Shown in pieces: positions 36,268-43,727 of a stretch of DNA of 64,000 nucleotides. Under the pieces are notes generated by a model, which was not told where the DNA came from, made no database searches, and saw only the letters and a program-made list of their open reading frames with translations. The stretch is from WTGU01 sp965200925 (GTDB lineage: Bacteria; Pseudomonadota; Alphaproteobacteria; UBA828). Location: NCBI GenBank assembly GCA_965200925.1, contig OZ241738.1:3286001-3350000 (forward strand), read 5' to 3'. Each line of letters begins with the position of its first letter. Within the stretch, counting starts at the first letter, position 1. The translations under genes and the position numbers were made by a program.

Positions 36268-36440
36268 CGCCGCTTCCCCTGTTCGGATGCGCGCCTGCCG
36301 GCTCATGGTGCGCGAAGCGCACCGGACGTTTCGCGCTCGGCGCGAACCGCGCCGAACGTTGACCGGGGGCGGCGGCGGTGCCATCAAGGGCGCGGCGCAG
36401 CGGCGCGGAGCCGGGGTGCGCGATCCGGAGACCGCCGACC

Positions 36441-39400
36441 ATGACGGATCGTTTCTTTGAACGCCCGGTCCTCAACGCGCCTTACGACTACCCCGCGCGC
36501 CATTGGGAGCTGGACGAGAGCGGCCAGCCGACGAACCGGATCGTCAACCGCCGCCGCCGGGTCTCCTTCGTCACGCCGATCCCGAAGCCGAAGAAGCGCA
36601 AGGGAAGCCAGGACGAAATGGTCTTCGATGCGGCCGCGCAGCGGCTCGCCGCCGAAGGCCAGCAATACGACCTGCGGGAGATCATCGGCGGCGTCCGCCG
36701 CGCCGTCGACGAATGGCGGACGCGGCCCGAGGCCGAGTGGCGGGTGACGCCGGAGACCGCCCGGCTGCTCCGCCACTGGCGCCGCCCGCGGCCCGACGGC
36801 TTCCGCCCGTTCTTCTGCCAGGTCGAGGCGGTGGAGACCGCGATCTGGCTGACCGAAGTGGCGCCCGCGCTCGGCAACGCCGGGCGGCCGTTCCTCGACC
36901 ATCTGGAGGCGGCGAACGCCGCGGCGAATCCCGGCCTCTCCCGGCTGGCGCTGAAGCTCGCCACCGGGGCCGGCAAGACCGCCGTCATGGCGATGCTGAT
37001 CGCCTGGCAGACGGTCAACGCCGTCCGCCGCCCCAACAGCCGGCGCTTCACCCGCGGCTTCCTGGTGACGACGCCGGGGATCACGATCCGCGACCGGCTC
37101 CGCGTGCTGCTGCCCAACGACCCGGACGGCTACTACCGCAGCCGCGGGCTGGTCCCCGCCGACATGCTGGGCGCCCTGGAGCGGGCGAAGATCGTCATCA
37201 CCAACTTCCACGCCTTCAAGCCGCGCGAGACGATGGCGGTCTCCAAGGGCGGCCGCGCCCTTCTCCAGGGCCGCGGAGGCCGGAACCCCGAACCCCGGTC
37301 GTTGGAGAGCGAGGGCCGGATGCTGCGCCGCGTCATGCCGGCGTTGATGGGTATGAAGAACGTGATGGCGCTGAACGACGAGGCGCATCACTGCTATCGC
37401 GAGAAGCCGGGCGAGGCGGAAGAGGGCGTCCTCAAGGGCGAGGCCCGCAAGGAGGCGGAAAAGAACCAGGAGGCCGCCCGGCTGTGGATCTCCGGGCTGG
37501 AGGCGGTGGGCCGCACCTTGGGCCTCGCCCGCGTGATCGACCTCTCGGCGACGCCCTTCTTCCTGCGCGGCTCGGGCTATGCGGAAGGCACGTTGTTCCC
37601 CTGGACGGTCAGCGACTTCTCGCTGATGGACGCGATCGAGTGCGGCATCGTCAAGCTGCCCCGGGTGCCGGTGGCCGACAACGTGATCTCCCGCGACGAA
37701 ATGCCCAAATTCCGCGATCTCTGGAGCCATATCGGCAGGAAGATGCCGAAGAAGGGCCGCGGCAAGGCCGGCGGGCCTCTCAATCCGCTCGCGATTCCCG
37801 TCGAGCTCCAGACCGCCCTGGAGGCCCTCTACGGGCACTACGAGAAGACGTTCGCGATGTGGCGGGAGGCCGGCATCGACGTCCCGCCCTGCTTCATCGT
37901 CGTCTGCAACAACACCGCGACCTCCAAGCTGGTCTACGACTACGTCGCCGGTTTCTTCCACGAGAACGCCGACGGCTCGACGGCCGTGGTGAACGGCCGC
38001 CTGCCGCTGTTCCGCAATTTCGACGAGGGCGGTGCCCCGCTGCCCCGCCCCCGCACCTTGTTGATCGACAGCGCGCAGCTCGACTCCGGCGAGGCCCTCG
38101 ACGGCGGCTTTCGCGCCGCGGCCGCCGACGAGATCGACCGCTTCCGCCGCGAGATCGTCGCCCGCACCGGCGACCGCCGCCAGGCCGAGACCCTCTCCGA
38201 CCAGGACCTGCTGCGCGAGGCGATGAACACCGTCGGCAAGGCGGGCCGGCTCGGCGGCGAGACCCGCTGCGTGGTCTCCGTCTCGATGCTGACGGAAGGT
38301 TGGGACGCGAACACCGTCACGCACATCCTCGGCGTGCGCGCCTTCGGCACCCAGCTCCTGTGCGAACAGGTGGTGGGCCGCGCGCTGCGCCGGCAGTCCT
38401 ACGACCTGAACGCGGACGGCCGCCTCGACGCCGAATATGCCGACGTGCTCGGCATCCCCTTCGACTTCACCGCGAGGCCGGTGGTGGTTCCGCCGCAGAA
38501 ACCGCGCGACGTGGTGCAGGTCCGGGCCATCACGCCTGAGCGCGACGCCTGCGAGATCCGCTTCCCGCGCGTCGCCGGCTATCGCGTCGAACTGCCGGAG
38601 GAACGCCTCGAAGCGACATTCGACGACGATTCGACCCTCGTGCTCACGCCCGATTCCGTCGGCGCCACGATCACCCGCAACGAAGGCATCGTCGGCGAAG
38701 GCGTAACCTTGAGCCTTGATCACCTCGAGGACACGCGCCGCTCGACCCTGCTGTTCCACCTGACCAAGCGGCTGCTGGAGACGAAATGGTGCGACCCGGG
38801 CGCGGAGCCGAAGCTCCACCTCTTCGGCCAGCTCAAGCGGGTCGCGCGCCAGTGGCTCGACGGGCATCTCGTCTGCAAGGGCGGCACCTATCCGGCGCAG
38901 CTCCTGTACCAGGCGCTCGCCGACCTCGCCTGCGAGCGCATCACGAGGGGAATCGTCGCGCGCCACAGGGGCGAGAATCCGATCACCGCCGTCCTCGACC
39001 CCTACAACCCCGCGGGCTCCACGCGGCATGTCCGCTTCGCCACTTCGAAACAGACCCGCTGGCGGACCGCCCCGTCCCGCTGCCACGTCAATTGGGCGGT
39101 CTGCGACAGCGACTGGGAGGCGGCGTTCTGCCGCGTCGCCGAAGCGCATCCGCGCGTGCTGGCCTACGTCAAGAACCAGGGGTTGGGCTTCGATGTGCCC
39201 TACCGGCAGGGTTCGGAATCGCGGAGCTACATCCCCGATTTCATCGTGCTGGTGGACGACGGCCGCGGTGCCGGCGACCCGTTGCATCTCGTCGTCGAGA
39301 TCAAGGGCTATCGCGGCGAGGATGCGAAGGACAAGAAGGCGACGATGGAGACCTTCTGGGTCCCCGGCGTGAACCGCCTCCGCGCATACGGCCACTGGGC

Positions 39401-39557
39401 CTTCGTCGAGTTCACGGACGTCCATGCAATGGAAGAAGACCTCCGCAGCCTGGTCGAAGCCCGCTTCAAAGAGACGCTCGAACCACTCTTGCGCGAGGGG
39501 CGCGCCGACGCCGCGCGCCATCCGATACGGGCCGGCGGAAGCCAGCCGGGGATATAG
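36441..39557 (+). CDS. Type III-like restriction endonuclease subunit (Res, BPTD_3080-like)
   Basis: A 1038-residue superfamily 2 helicase fused to a nuclease. Visible in order: Walker A 'LKLATGAGKTAVMAMLIAW' near 175-181; DEAH box in 'VMALNDEAHHCYREKP' near 313; 'VIDLSATPFFLRGSG'; motif V 'SVSMLTEGWDANTVTHILGV' near 618; motif VI 'LCEQVVGRALRRQSYDLN'; and a C-terminal PD-(D/E)xK nuclease with 'SYIPDFIVLVDD' and 'LHLVVEIKGYRG' near 930-952. The layout matches Res subunits that act with a type III-like Mod; the matching mod is 4 kb downstream. The ATG at 36441 has GGAG upstream. It looks intact. Confidence 0.9.
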   Translation: MTDRFFERPVLNAPYDYPARHWELDESGQPTNRIVNRRRRVSFVTPIPKPKKRKGSQDEMVFDAAAQRLAAEGQQYDLREIIGGVRRAVDEWRTRPEAEWRVTPETARLLRHWRRPRPDGFRPFFCQVEAVETAIWLTEVAPALGNAGRPFLDHLEAANAAANPGLSRLALKLATGAGKTAVMAMLIAWQTVNAVRRPNSRRFTRGFLVTTPGITIRDRLRVLLPNDPDGYYRSRGLVPADMLGALERAKIVITNFHAFKPRETMAVSKGGRALLQGRGGRNPEPRSLESEGRMLRRVMPALMGMKNVMALNDEAHHCYREKPGEAEEGVLKGEARKEAEKNQEAARLWISGLEAVGRTLGLARVIDLSATPFFLRGSGYAEGTLFPWTVSDFSLMDAIECGIVKLPRVPVADNVISRDEMPKFRDLWSHIGRKMPKKGRGKAGGPLNPLAIPVELQTALEALYGHYEKTFAMWREAGIDVPPCFIVVCNNTATSKLVYDYVAGFFHENADGSTAVVNGRLPLFRNFDEGGAPLPRPRTLLIDSAQLDSGEALDGGFRAAAADEIDRFRREIVARTGDRRQAETLSDQDLLREAMNTVGKAGRLGGETRCVVSVSMLTEGWDANTVTHILGVRAFGTQLLCEQVVGRALRRQSYDLNADGRLDAEYADVLGIPFDFTARPVVVPPQKPRDVVQVRAITPERDACEIRFPRVAGYRVELPEERLEATFDDDSTLVLTPDSVGATITRNEGIVGEGVTLSLDHLEDTRRSTLLFHLTKRLLETKWCDPGAEPKLHLFGQLKRVARQWLDGHLVCKGGTYPAQLLYQALADLACERITRGIVARHRGENPITAVLDPYNPAGSTRHVRFATSKQTRWRTAPSRCHVNWAVCDSDWEAAFCRVAEAHPRVLAYVKNQGLGFDVPYRQGSESRSYIPDFIVLVDDGRGAGDPLHLVVEIKGYRGEDAKDKKATMETFWVPGVNRLRAYGHWAFVEFTDVHAMEEDLRSLVEARFKETLEPLLREGRADAARHPIRAGGSQPGI

Positions 39558-39581
39558 TCCGAATGCGTCCCGGGGAAACGC

Positions 39582-39784
39582 ATGAAGACGACTCGCTATT
39601 TCGACGAACAGGTGCGACGCAAGCGCCCCTACGTCGATTCGGACTGGTGTGTCAGGATCGTCGCCAATCCGCTCCATCGAGAGGCGCAATCCGACGGCCG
39701 CATCCGCTTCTGGGGCGAAATTCTGCTGGAGAAAAAATCCACAACGCTTTCTTCGATCGGGGATTCCGAAAGGACCGGCCATGA
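39582..39784 (+). pseudogene. Broken small toxin-like gene upstream of DUF2283
   Basis: Starts 'KTTRYFDEQVRRKRPYVDSD' and reads to 'QSDGRIRFWGEI', the N-terminal two thirds of a small family usually found just before DUF2283 genes. The expected central strand is missing and the end, 'GEKIHNAFFDRGFRKDRP', is found only in another frame, with the break near 39720-39740 around a run of A residues. Read as an internal deletion plus frame change. As it stands the first frame would run on to 39812 with unrelated residues. The family's toxin-like role is inferred from its DUF2283 partner, not proven. Confidence 0.65.
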
Positions 39785-39996
39785 AACTTCATTACTACCC
39801 CGAAACCGATAGCCTCTATGTGGAGTTCAAACCCGTACCGGGCGTGGAGACGCGCGAGGTTTCGGACGGACTCAATGTCGATCTCGGCGCGGACGGCGGC
39901 GTCGTGGGCTTCGATATCGACCATGCGTCGACGCGCCTCGACCTGTCCACGCTGGAAACCGAGGCGCTGCCCGTGCGGTCGACCAGGGCCGGCTGA
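39781..39996 (+). CDS. DUF2283 small protein
   Basis: A 71-residue protein, 'KLHYYPETDSLYVEFKPVPG', then 'VSDGLNVDLGADGGVVGFDI' and 'LDLSTLETEALPV', which is the whole DUF2283 fold. These proteins are typically the second gene of a two-gene unit resembling toxin-antitoxin pairs. The ATG at 39781 overlaps the end of the broken upstream gene. It appears intact although its partner is not, which would fit a surviving antitoxin; this is inference. Confidence 0.85.
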   Translation: MKLHYYPETDSLYVEFKPVPGVETREVSDGLNVDLGADGGVVGFDIDHASTRLDLSTLETEALPVRSTRAG

Positions 39997-40007
39997 CCCG
40001 TGGCGCG

Positions 40008-40109
40008 CGCCGCCGGTGGCCGGTGGCCGGTGGATAGTGGATAGTGATCAGTGGTCAGTGGCTCGGTCGCCAGTCGCCGGCGGCCGGTCATCCTATCCAC
40101 TATCCACCG
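40008..40109. repeat. Heptamer palindromic repeat, copy A
   Basis: A block of 7-base words (GTGGCCG, GTGGATA, GTGGTCA) ending in the complementary words. Arms CGGTGGATAGTGGATAG (40028-40044) and CTATCCACTATCCACCG (40093-40109) are perfect 17-base inverted repeats around a 48-base centre containing the core GGTCATCC (complement of GGATGACC). It sits directly before a decayed mod fragment, at the same place as copy B in the intact mod. Confidence 0.85.
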
Positions 40110-40120
40110 CCTCCCGGAGG

Positions 40121-40240
40121 ATCCCCCGCGAGGCTGGCGCTGGCTGGCCGACGAGGCGAAGGCGAAGCCCGCCGCATGGTGGGACGCCCGCATCGCCTTC
40201 GCGGTGCTCGCGCCCTGGCCGGGCCGCGGGCAGTGCCCTT
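40121..40240 (+). pseudogene. Decayed internal fragment of a second mod methyltransferase gene
   Basis: Translates in pieces to 'PREAGAGW', 'DEAKAKPAAWWDARIAF' and 'AVLAPWPG'. These match the 'PREAGADWPDEAKAAHADFW' and 'IAFAALTPWPGKYVCAEG' parts of the mod gene at 45.5-45.9 kb, with frame changes and an internal deletion joining two CGCATCGCC words. No open frame survives. It shows that a second mod copy once stood here. Confidence 0.8.
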
Positions 40241-40301
40241 CCTCCAGGCTTGTGCACCGGAAGCGCGGTACGATGGACTGCCAGGCTCCACACCGCCCGG
40301 C

Positions 40302-40328
40302 TTGACGGGGCGTCACGGCGGCTATACA
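40302..40328 (+). promoter_or_regulatory. Weak candidate promoter before the retropepsin pair
   Basis: TTGACG (40302-40307) and TATACA (40323-40328) precede the gene at 40423. Spacing is only 15 bases, so the match is weak; nothing else promoter-like was seen in 40241-40422. Confidence 0.3.
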
Positions 40329-40422
40329 TGATGGTGTCGCCCTTTGACGGCGCGCCTATGCTTCGGGGTCGCCCTTGGCAGTGCCCGTCGGGGTATGCGG
40401 CGAAAAGCGGGGGAGACGGCGC

Positions 40423-40773
40423 ATGAACGGGAAGGGAACTGAAACGGATCGCCAGCATCAGCAGCAGGAGGTCGATCGGAATTACGAGGCCTTCAAGAAG
40501 GAACTTCCCAACCTCCTCAGGAGTGACCCTGGCCGAACTGCCTTGATGCGCGGCGGGGTGGTCGTCACGTGCTTCGACACGGAGCGCGACGCTATTGAAG
40601 CCGGGCGCACGATGTTCGAGGATCGGCGCTTTTCAATCCAGAAAATCAGGTCGCGCCCGATCGACCTGGGGTACTTCTCGCGCTTCGGTGCACCCCGGCG
40701 TACCGCCGGAGATGGTGCCGCGCGGCCGCTCAAAGCCGGGGGCAACGCACCGGTCGCCGACAATCTTTCGTGA
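40423..40773 (+). CDS. Small hypothetical protein (DUF5678-like) paired with a retropepsin
   Basis: A 116-residue soluble protein. A charged N-terminal helix ('QHQQQEVDRNYEAFKKELPN') is followed by a small alpha-beta module 'ALMRGGVVVTCFDTERDAIE' and 'FEDRRFSIQKIRSRPIDLGY'. The middle resembles the DUF5678 pattern ('gR.alirgg.vv..fdt..dA...g'), a tentative match. The ATG at 40423 has GGGGGAG upstream. The retropepsin-like gene starts 15 bases after it, so the two are cotranscribed and probably work together. Confidence 0.75.
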   Translation: MNGKGTETDRQHQQQEVDRNYEAFKKELPNLLRSDPGRTALMRGGVVVTCFDTERDAIEAGRTMFEDRRFSIQKIRSRPIDLGYFSRFGAPRRTAGDGAARPLKAGGNAPVADNLS

Positions 40774-40788
40774 TAACGCCGTTCCGAC

Positions 40789-41238
40789 ATGCCTGTCTTC
40801 TCCGGGCCGTTCGAATGGGATTCCGGTCTCGTCTGGCCAGTGGTCGGCTTTGCAGCCGGGGACGAACCGTTGAGGGAGGACGACCCGAACGATCGGCTTC
40901 AGCTTCACGCGGCCCTGGTCGACACGGGAGCGAGTGCGACCTGCATCACTCGATCGGTGGCCGATGCCCTCGCCCTGCAACCCATCGGCAAAATCGACAT
41001 GCATACCGCCGGCGGCCTCGTCTCCGTCAATACATACGATGTCCATGTGGCGTTGCTGATAGGCCACGGGAAGAATCCGGATGGCTCCGTCGCCGGCGAA
41101 TTCGCTGTACTGAACAACGTCAGAGCCTTGGAATTCGATGCCGGAGACGCATCTTACCAGGCTCTGATCGGTCGCGACATTTTGCGGTTGGGGGTACTCA
41201 CGCAATCACCGGACGGGCATTTTTCGTTCGCGTTCTGA
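40789..41238 (+). CDS. Retropepsin-like aspartic protease-fold protein
   Basis: A 149-residue single-domain retroviral-type aspartyl protease fold. The catalytic motif is 'LHAALVDTGASATCITRSVA' (DTGA), and the second hallmark is 'YQALIGRDILRLGVLT' (alpha-Ile-Gly-Arg-Asp). Such proteins work as homodimers. No transmembrane or signal sequence is seen, so it is cytoplasmic. Partner and substrate are unknown; it directly follows the small DUF5678-like gene. ATG at 40789. Confidence 0.85.
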   Translation: MPVFSGPFEWDSGLVWPVVGFAAGDEPLREDDPNDRLQLHAALVDTGASATCITRSVADALALQPIGKIDMHTAGGLVSVNTYDVHVALLIGHGKNPDGSVAGEFAVLNNVRALEFDAGDASYQALIGRDILRLGVLTQSPDGHFSFAF

Positions 41239-41340
41239 AACGATATGCGCCGTTTTTCGGTGCGCGGGCCCCTAACCCGATCTTGCTCGCTCGCGTGCTC
41301 CGCGCGTAATTCGGCCCCGGAGGCGCGCGGGCGGAGGGGC

Positions 41341-41510
41341 GTGATGCGCCGGCGGCTTGGTGCGGTGCCGGAATGGCGGGGTGAAGCGGCGCAATGTGCC
41401 GACGGCCGAAGTGCAGCCGCTGATGGCGGACGAGGACAAGGCGCCCGTCCGCCGCGCCTATGCGCGTCGCAACCGCGACCTCGACCCGCAGCCGGTCTGG
41501 CGCGGCGGAG
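41341..41510 (+). pseudogene. Decayed N-terminal fragment of a mod methyltransferase gene
   Basis: One frame reads 'GVKRRNVPTAEVQPLMADED' and 'RRNRDLDPQPVWRGG', almost identical to the N-terminus of the mod at 43.7 kb. The bases are close to identical over about 130 positions. The start region is degraded and the copy ends at 41510, where the next accessory gene begins. No functional product. Confidence 0.85.
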
Positions 41511-41523
41511 GACGCGGGCGGCG

Positions 41524-41997
41524 ATGAACATCCGGTCCTATACGAAAACCGAGCTCGAGGAGTTTCGGGCGATGCCGAAGCGGGTGACCAACCCGCAGGC
41601 GCGCTGGTCCGACAAGCCCAAGGCGAGGCCCGCGCACCGCCAACGCAACTTCCAGGCCGTTGGAGGGCCGGATGGCGATGTCCGTTTCTCGATCTATCAG
41701 CGCCAGAATCGCGCCAACAGAAGCGACTTCTCCTGCGGGATCGCGTATCTTCCGCATGGCGGCCCGCCCCTGACCCTGGCGCGCTACAATGGTCCAGGTC
41801 ATGAGCACGGCGACATCGCTTGGCGCTCGCATATCCATCGCGCGACGGAAGAGGCGATCGCGGCGGGTGGGAAACCCGAGCGGGAGGCCGAAGAGACCGG
41901 TCGCTACGGGACCTTGGAAGGCGCTCTGGCCTGTCTGGTAGAGGATTTCAGTCTGAGCGGGATCGCCGCTGAACACGACCAACCGAAGCTGGTCTGA
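41524..41997 (+). CDS. Hypothetical protein, partner of DUF1828 gene (DUF6978-like)
   Basis: A 157-residue soluble protein, not firmly recognised: 'YTKTELEEFRAMPKRVTNPQ', 'DVRFSIYQRQNRANRSDFSC', 'IHRATEEAIAAGGKPEREAE', then an acidic-hydrophobic C-terminus 'TLEGALACLVEDFSLSGI'. The middle suggests a nucleic-acid- or protein-binding beta domain of the DUF6978 kind, a tentative call. The ATG is at 41524, and the stop shares its A with the ATG of the DUF1828 gene (TGATG). This coupling, and the setting between restriction genes, suggest a two-gene defence or toxin-antitoxin unit. Confidence 0.75.
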   Translation: MNIRSYTKTELEEFRAMPKRVTNPQARWSDKPKARPAHRQRNFQAVGGPDGDVRFSIYQRQNRANRSDFSCGIAYLPHGGPPLTLARYNGPGHEHGDIAWRSHIHRATEEAIAAGGKPEREAEETGRYGTLEGALACLVEDFSLSGIAAEHDQPKLV

Positions 41998-42779
41998 TGG
42001 CCCTCGTTCCTGAAGCGCTCCAGGCCCTCTTGTGCGAACGTCTCTGCGAGGACGTGCGGGTCGAACCGCGCCCGGACGGCGCGCTGATGCTGCGGACGCG
42101 CTTCCAGTTCCCCGACGGCGACCGGTTCCCGATCCACCTTTCCGAGGCGTCGGCGGGCGGGATCCGGCTGTCGGACCGCGGCCATACGCTCATGCATATC
42201 AGCTACGAGCACGACGTCGACTCGTTCCTGGATGGAACCCGGGGGATGCTCCTCGGGCGCCTCATGAATGAGACCGGCTTGCAATGGGACGGCGGCGCCT
42301 TCTGCTTCGACACCGCCCCCGAACGGCTGCCGGAAGCCATATTCCGCTTCGGGCAGGCGCTCACCAGGGTCTACGACCTCACGTTTCTTTCCCGTTCCAA
42401 CGTCGGCTCCACCTTCTACGACGATCTTGCCGATCTCCTCTTCCGCCTGGTGGACGAGGCCAGGATTCAGCGCGACTACGAACCCGCCGTGCCGAACGCC
42501 GGGGCCTATCCGGTCGATTACCGGATCGAGGGCAAGGGCGACGTTCCTCTGTTCCTCTATGGCGTACCGAACCGTGACAAGGCGCGGTTGACGACGATCA
42601 TGCTGTCGTATTTCCATCGGCACGCGCCCCCGTTCGAGTCGATCCTCGTCTTCGAGAACCAGACCGAGATCCCCAGGCTCGACCTCGCCAGACTGTCGGA
42701 CGTGGGTGGCGACATGATCTCGTCCCTGGAGTCGCGCGAGGACTTCGACCGCAAGCTTCTCCGGCGCGTCGCGGCGTGA
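41997..42779 (+). CDS. DUF1828-containing protein
   Basis: A 260-residue soluble protein with the DUF1828 pattern in its N-terminal half ('FPIHLSEASAGGIRLSDRGH', 'THLMHISYEHDVDSFLDGTR'-like region) and a DUF1829-like C-terminal half ('GDVPLFLYGVPNRDKARLTT', 'FESILVFENQTEIPRLDLAR'). Molecular function is unknown. It is coupled to the previous gene by TGATG and reads as the second half of a two-gene accessory unit. Base composition is close to its neighbours. Confidence 0.82.
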   Translation: MALVPEALQALLCERLCEDVRVEPRPDGALMLRTRFQFPDGDRFPIHLSEASAGGIRLSDRGHTLMHISYEHDVDSFLDGTRGMLLGRLMNETGLQWDGGAFCFDTAPERLPEAIFRFGQALTRVYDLTFLSRSNVGSTFYDDLADLLFRLVDEARIQRDYEPAVPNAGAYPVDYRIEGKGDVPLFLYGVPNRDKARLTTIMLSYFHRHAPPFESILVFENQTEIPRLDLARLSDVGGDMISSLESREDFDRKLLRRVAA

Positions 42780-43172
42780 TGGCGCACGCCGGAGAAGTAC
42801 CGACGGAGCGGGGCGGCGATGACCGGGGAAGCCGCGCTGTCCCCCGCCGGCGGGGCGATTCGGCGCGCGAGTCTCCCGGCCCAGGCAGGGCCAAGCCACC
42901 CACGCGGAGCCGGGGCCCGGCCTCCGCCGCGCGCCGGCACGGGCCACATCCCTGGATGCGCGCAGAGCACCGGCTTCCCAAGGGCGCGCCAGCACCACAC
43001 GCTGCCCGTGCGGACGGGATGAGCGGGGCGGGTGGTGAACCACTTGACAGGGTGCACCTGGAAGTCCAGGATACGCTGACACGCTGGTATCCGCCCCAAG
43101 CGAGTACGCCCGCTCGCTTATCCGGAGCGTGTGCCGAAAGCTTGGGGCCTGCTCTGCCTCGTGGCTGAAACG
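42780..43172. other. 393-base stretch without a recognisable gene
   Basis: An ORF can be drawn on either strand but all are Arg/Pro/Gly-rich and unlike any family, so I call none. It contains a perfect -35 hexamer TTGACA at 43044-43049 with no good -10 at normal spacing. The NYN pseudogene begins directly after it. Confidence 0.5.
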
Positions 43173-43727
43173 ATGAGAATCCGCAGCATCGCCGTTCTTA
43201 TTGACGGCGCGTTTCCCTCAAGCGGTTATCCCGTGTCGTCGATGAACGATTCCGCGATACTCCCGAAGACGTGATTGATCGATGAGTCTCAAACACGACC
43301 CTGCTTATCCGTGAGAGTCCGCTGATGGAGGGCTGCATTTTCCCGCCTGTCCCTGGGAGCGCCGGCGTCCCGCCGGCAGCGCGCGAAGCGCGAACGGGCC
43401 ACCATCGGAGGATCGGGAGTCCGGGAAGGGTGCGGGCCTTCGGCCCGCCATGCCGGCGGGACGCCGGCGCTCCCAGGCGAACGGGGCCTTTTCACCCGGG
43501 GATGATTTTCACGGGTAAGCAGGAACACGATTATTCTTGTATCCGGTGACGGCGATTTTGTATCGGCGGCCAAGCTCGCTCGCCGCGAGGGAGTGGAATT
43601 CATTCTCGATCCCATGCGGCAGAGAATTTCGGACGATCTGTTTGAACATATAGACGGTCTCTTTTCTCCATTCGGTCGCAGCGATACCGATGCAGGAGAG
43701 TCTGCTGACCATGACCAGGCGGCGTAA
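43173..43727 (+). pseudogene. NYN-domain (LabA/DUF88-like) nuclease gene, split by a palindromic element
   Basis: The N-terminal piece starts at ATG 43173 with 'RIRSIAVLIDGAF', the first catalytic Asp of NYN nucleases. It then continues in other frames as 'LKRLSRVVDERFRDTPEDVI' and 'SLKHDPAY', showing at least two frameshifts. The C-terminal piece, 43524-43727, reads 'NTIILVSGDGDFVSAAKLAR' and 'LDPMRQRISDDLFEHIDGL', the conserved second half with the SGDGDF acidic motif. Between them lies a palindromic repeat (43327-43522) that replaces the middle of the domain. The stop overlaps the mod start by 17 bases. Not functional. Confidence 0.82.
43327..43522. repeat. REP-like palindromic element with 27-base perfect arms
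   Basis: Arms 43352-43378 and 43451-43477 are perfect 27-base inverted repeats (each containing GAGCGCCGGCGTCCCGCC or its complement) around a 72-base centre. Outer flanks 43327-43351 and 43478-43522 recur, inverted, at 57.4 kb without the hairpin. It lies inside the NYN pseudogene. Small palindromes with this core recur between genes of many high-GC bacteria; no transposase is present here. Confidence 0.8.

Noticed and set aside
34269..36440. CIRCE operator for HrcA near dnaK, grpE or hrcA
   Set aside because: No TTAGCACTC-N9-GAGTGCTAA or close variant found in the gaps; dnaK has an RpoH-type promoter instead.
36384..39782. 1132-residue minus-strand ORF opposite Res
   Set aside because: Exact antisense of a gene with full helicase and nuclease motifs; no family sequence of its own. 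Long antisense frames are common at this GC content.
38786..39784. Long plus-strand ORF (332 aa) over the end of the Res gene
   Set aside because: Arg/Pro-rich shadow of Res in another frame; only its last residues matter, as the out-of-frame end of the broken toxin-like gene.
43044..43080. Promoter from a perfect TTGACA before the NYN pseudogene
   Set aside because: No acceptable -10 hexamer lies 16-18 bases downstream.
42776..43168. 130-residue ORF after the DUF1828 gene
   Set aside because: Low-complexity Arg/Pro/Gly composition, no family resemblance, no ribosome site; treated as non-coding.
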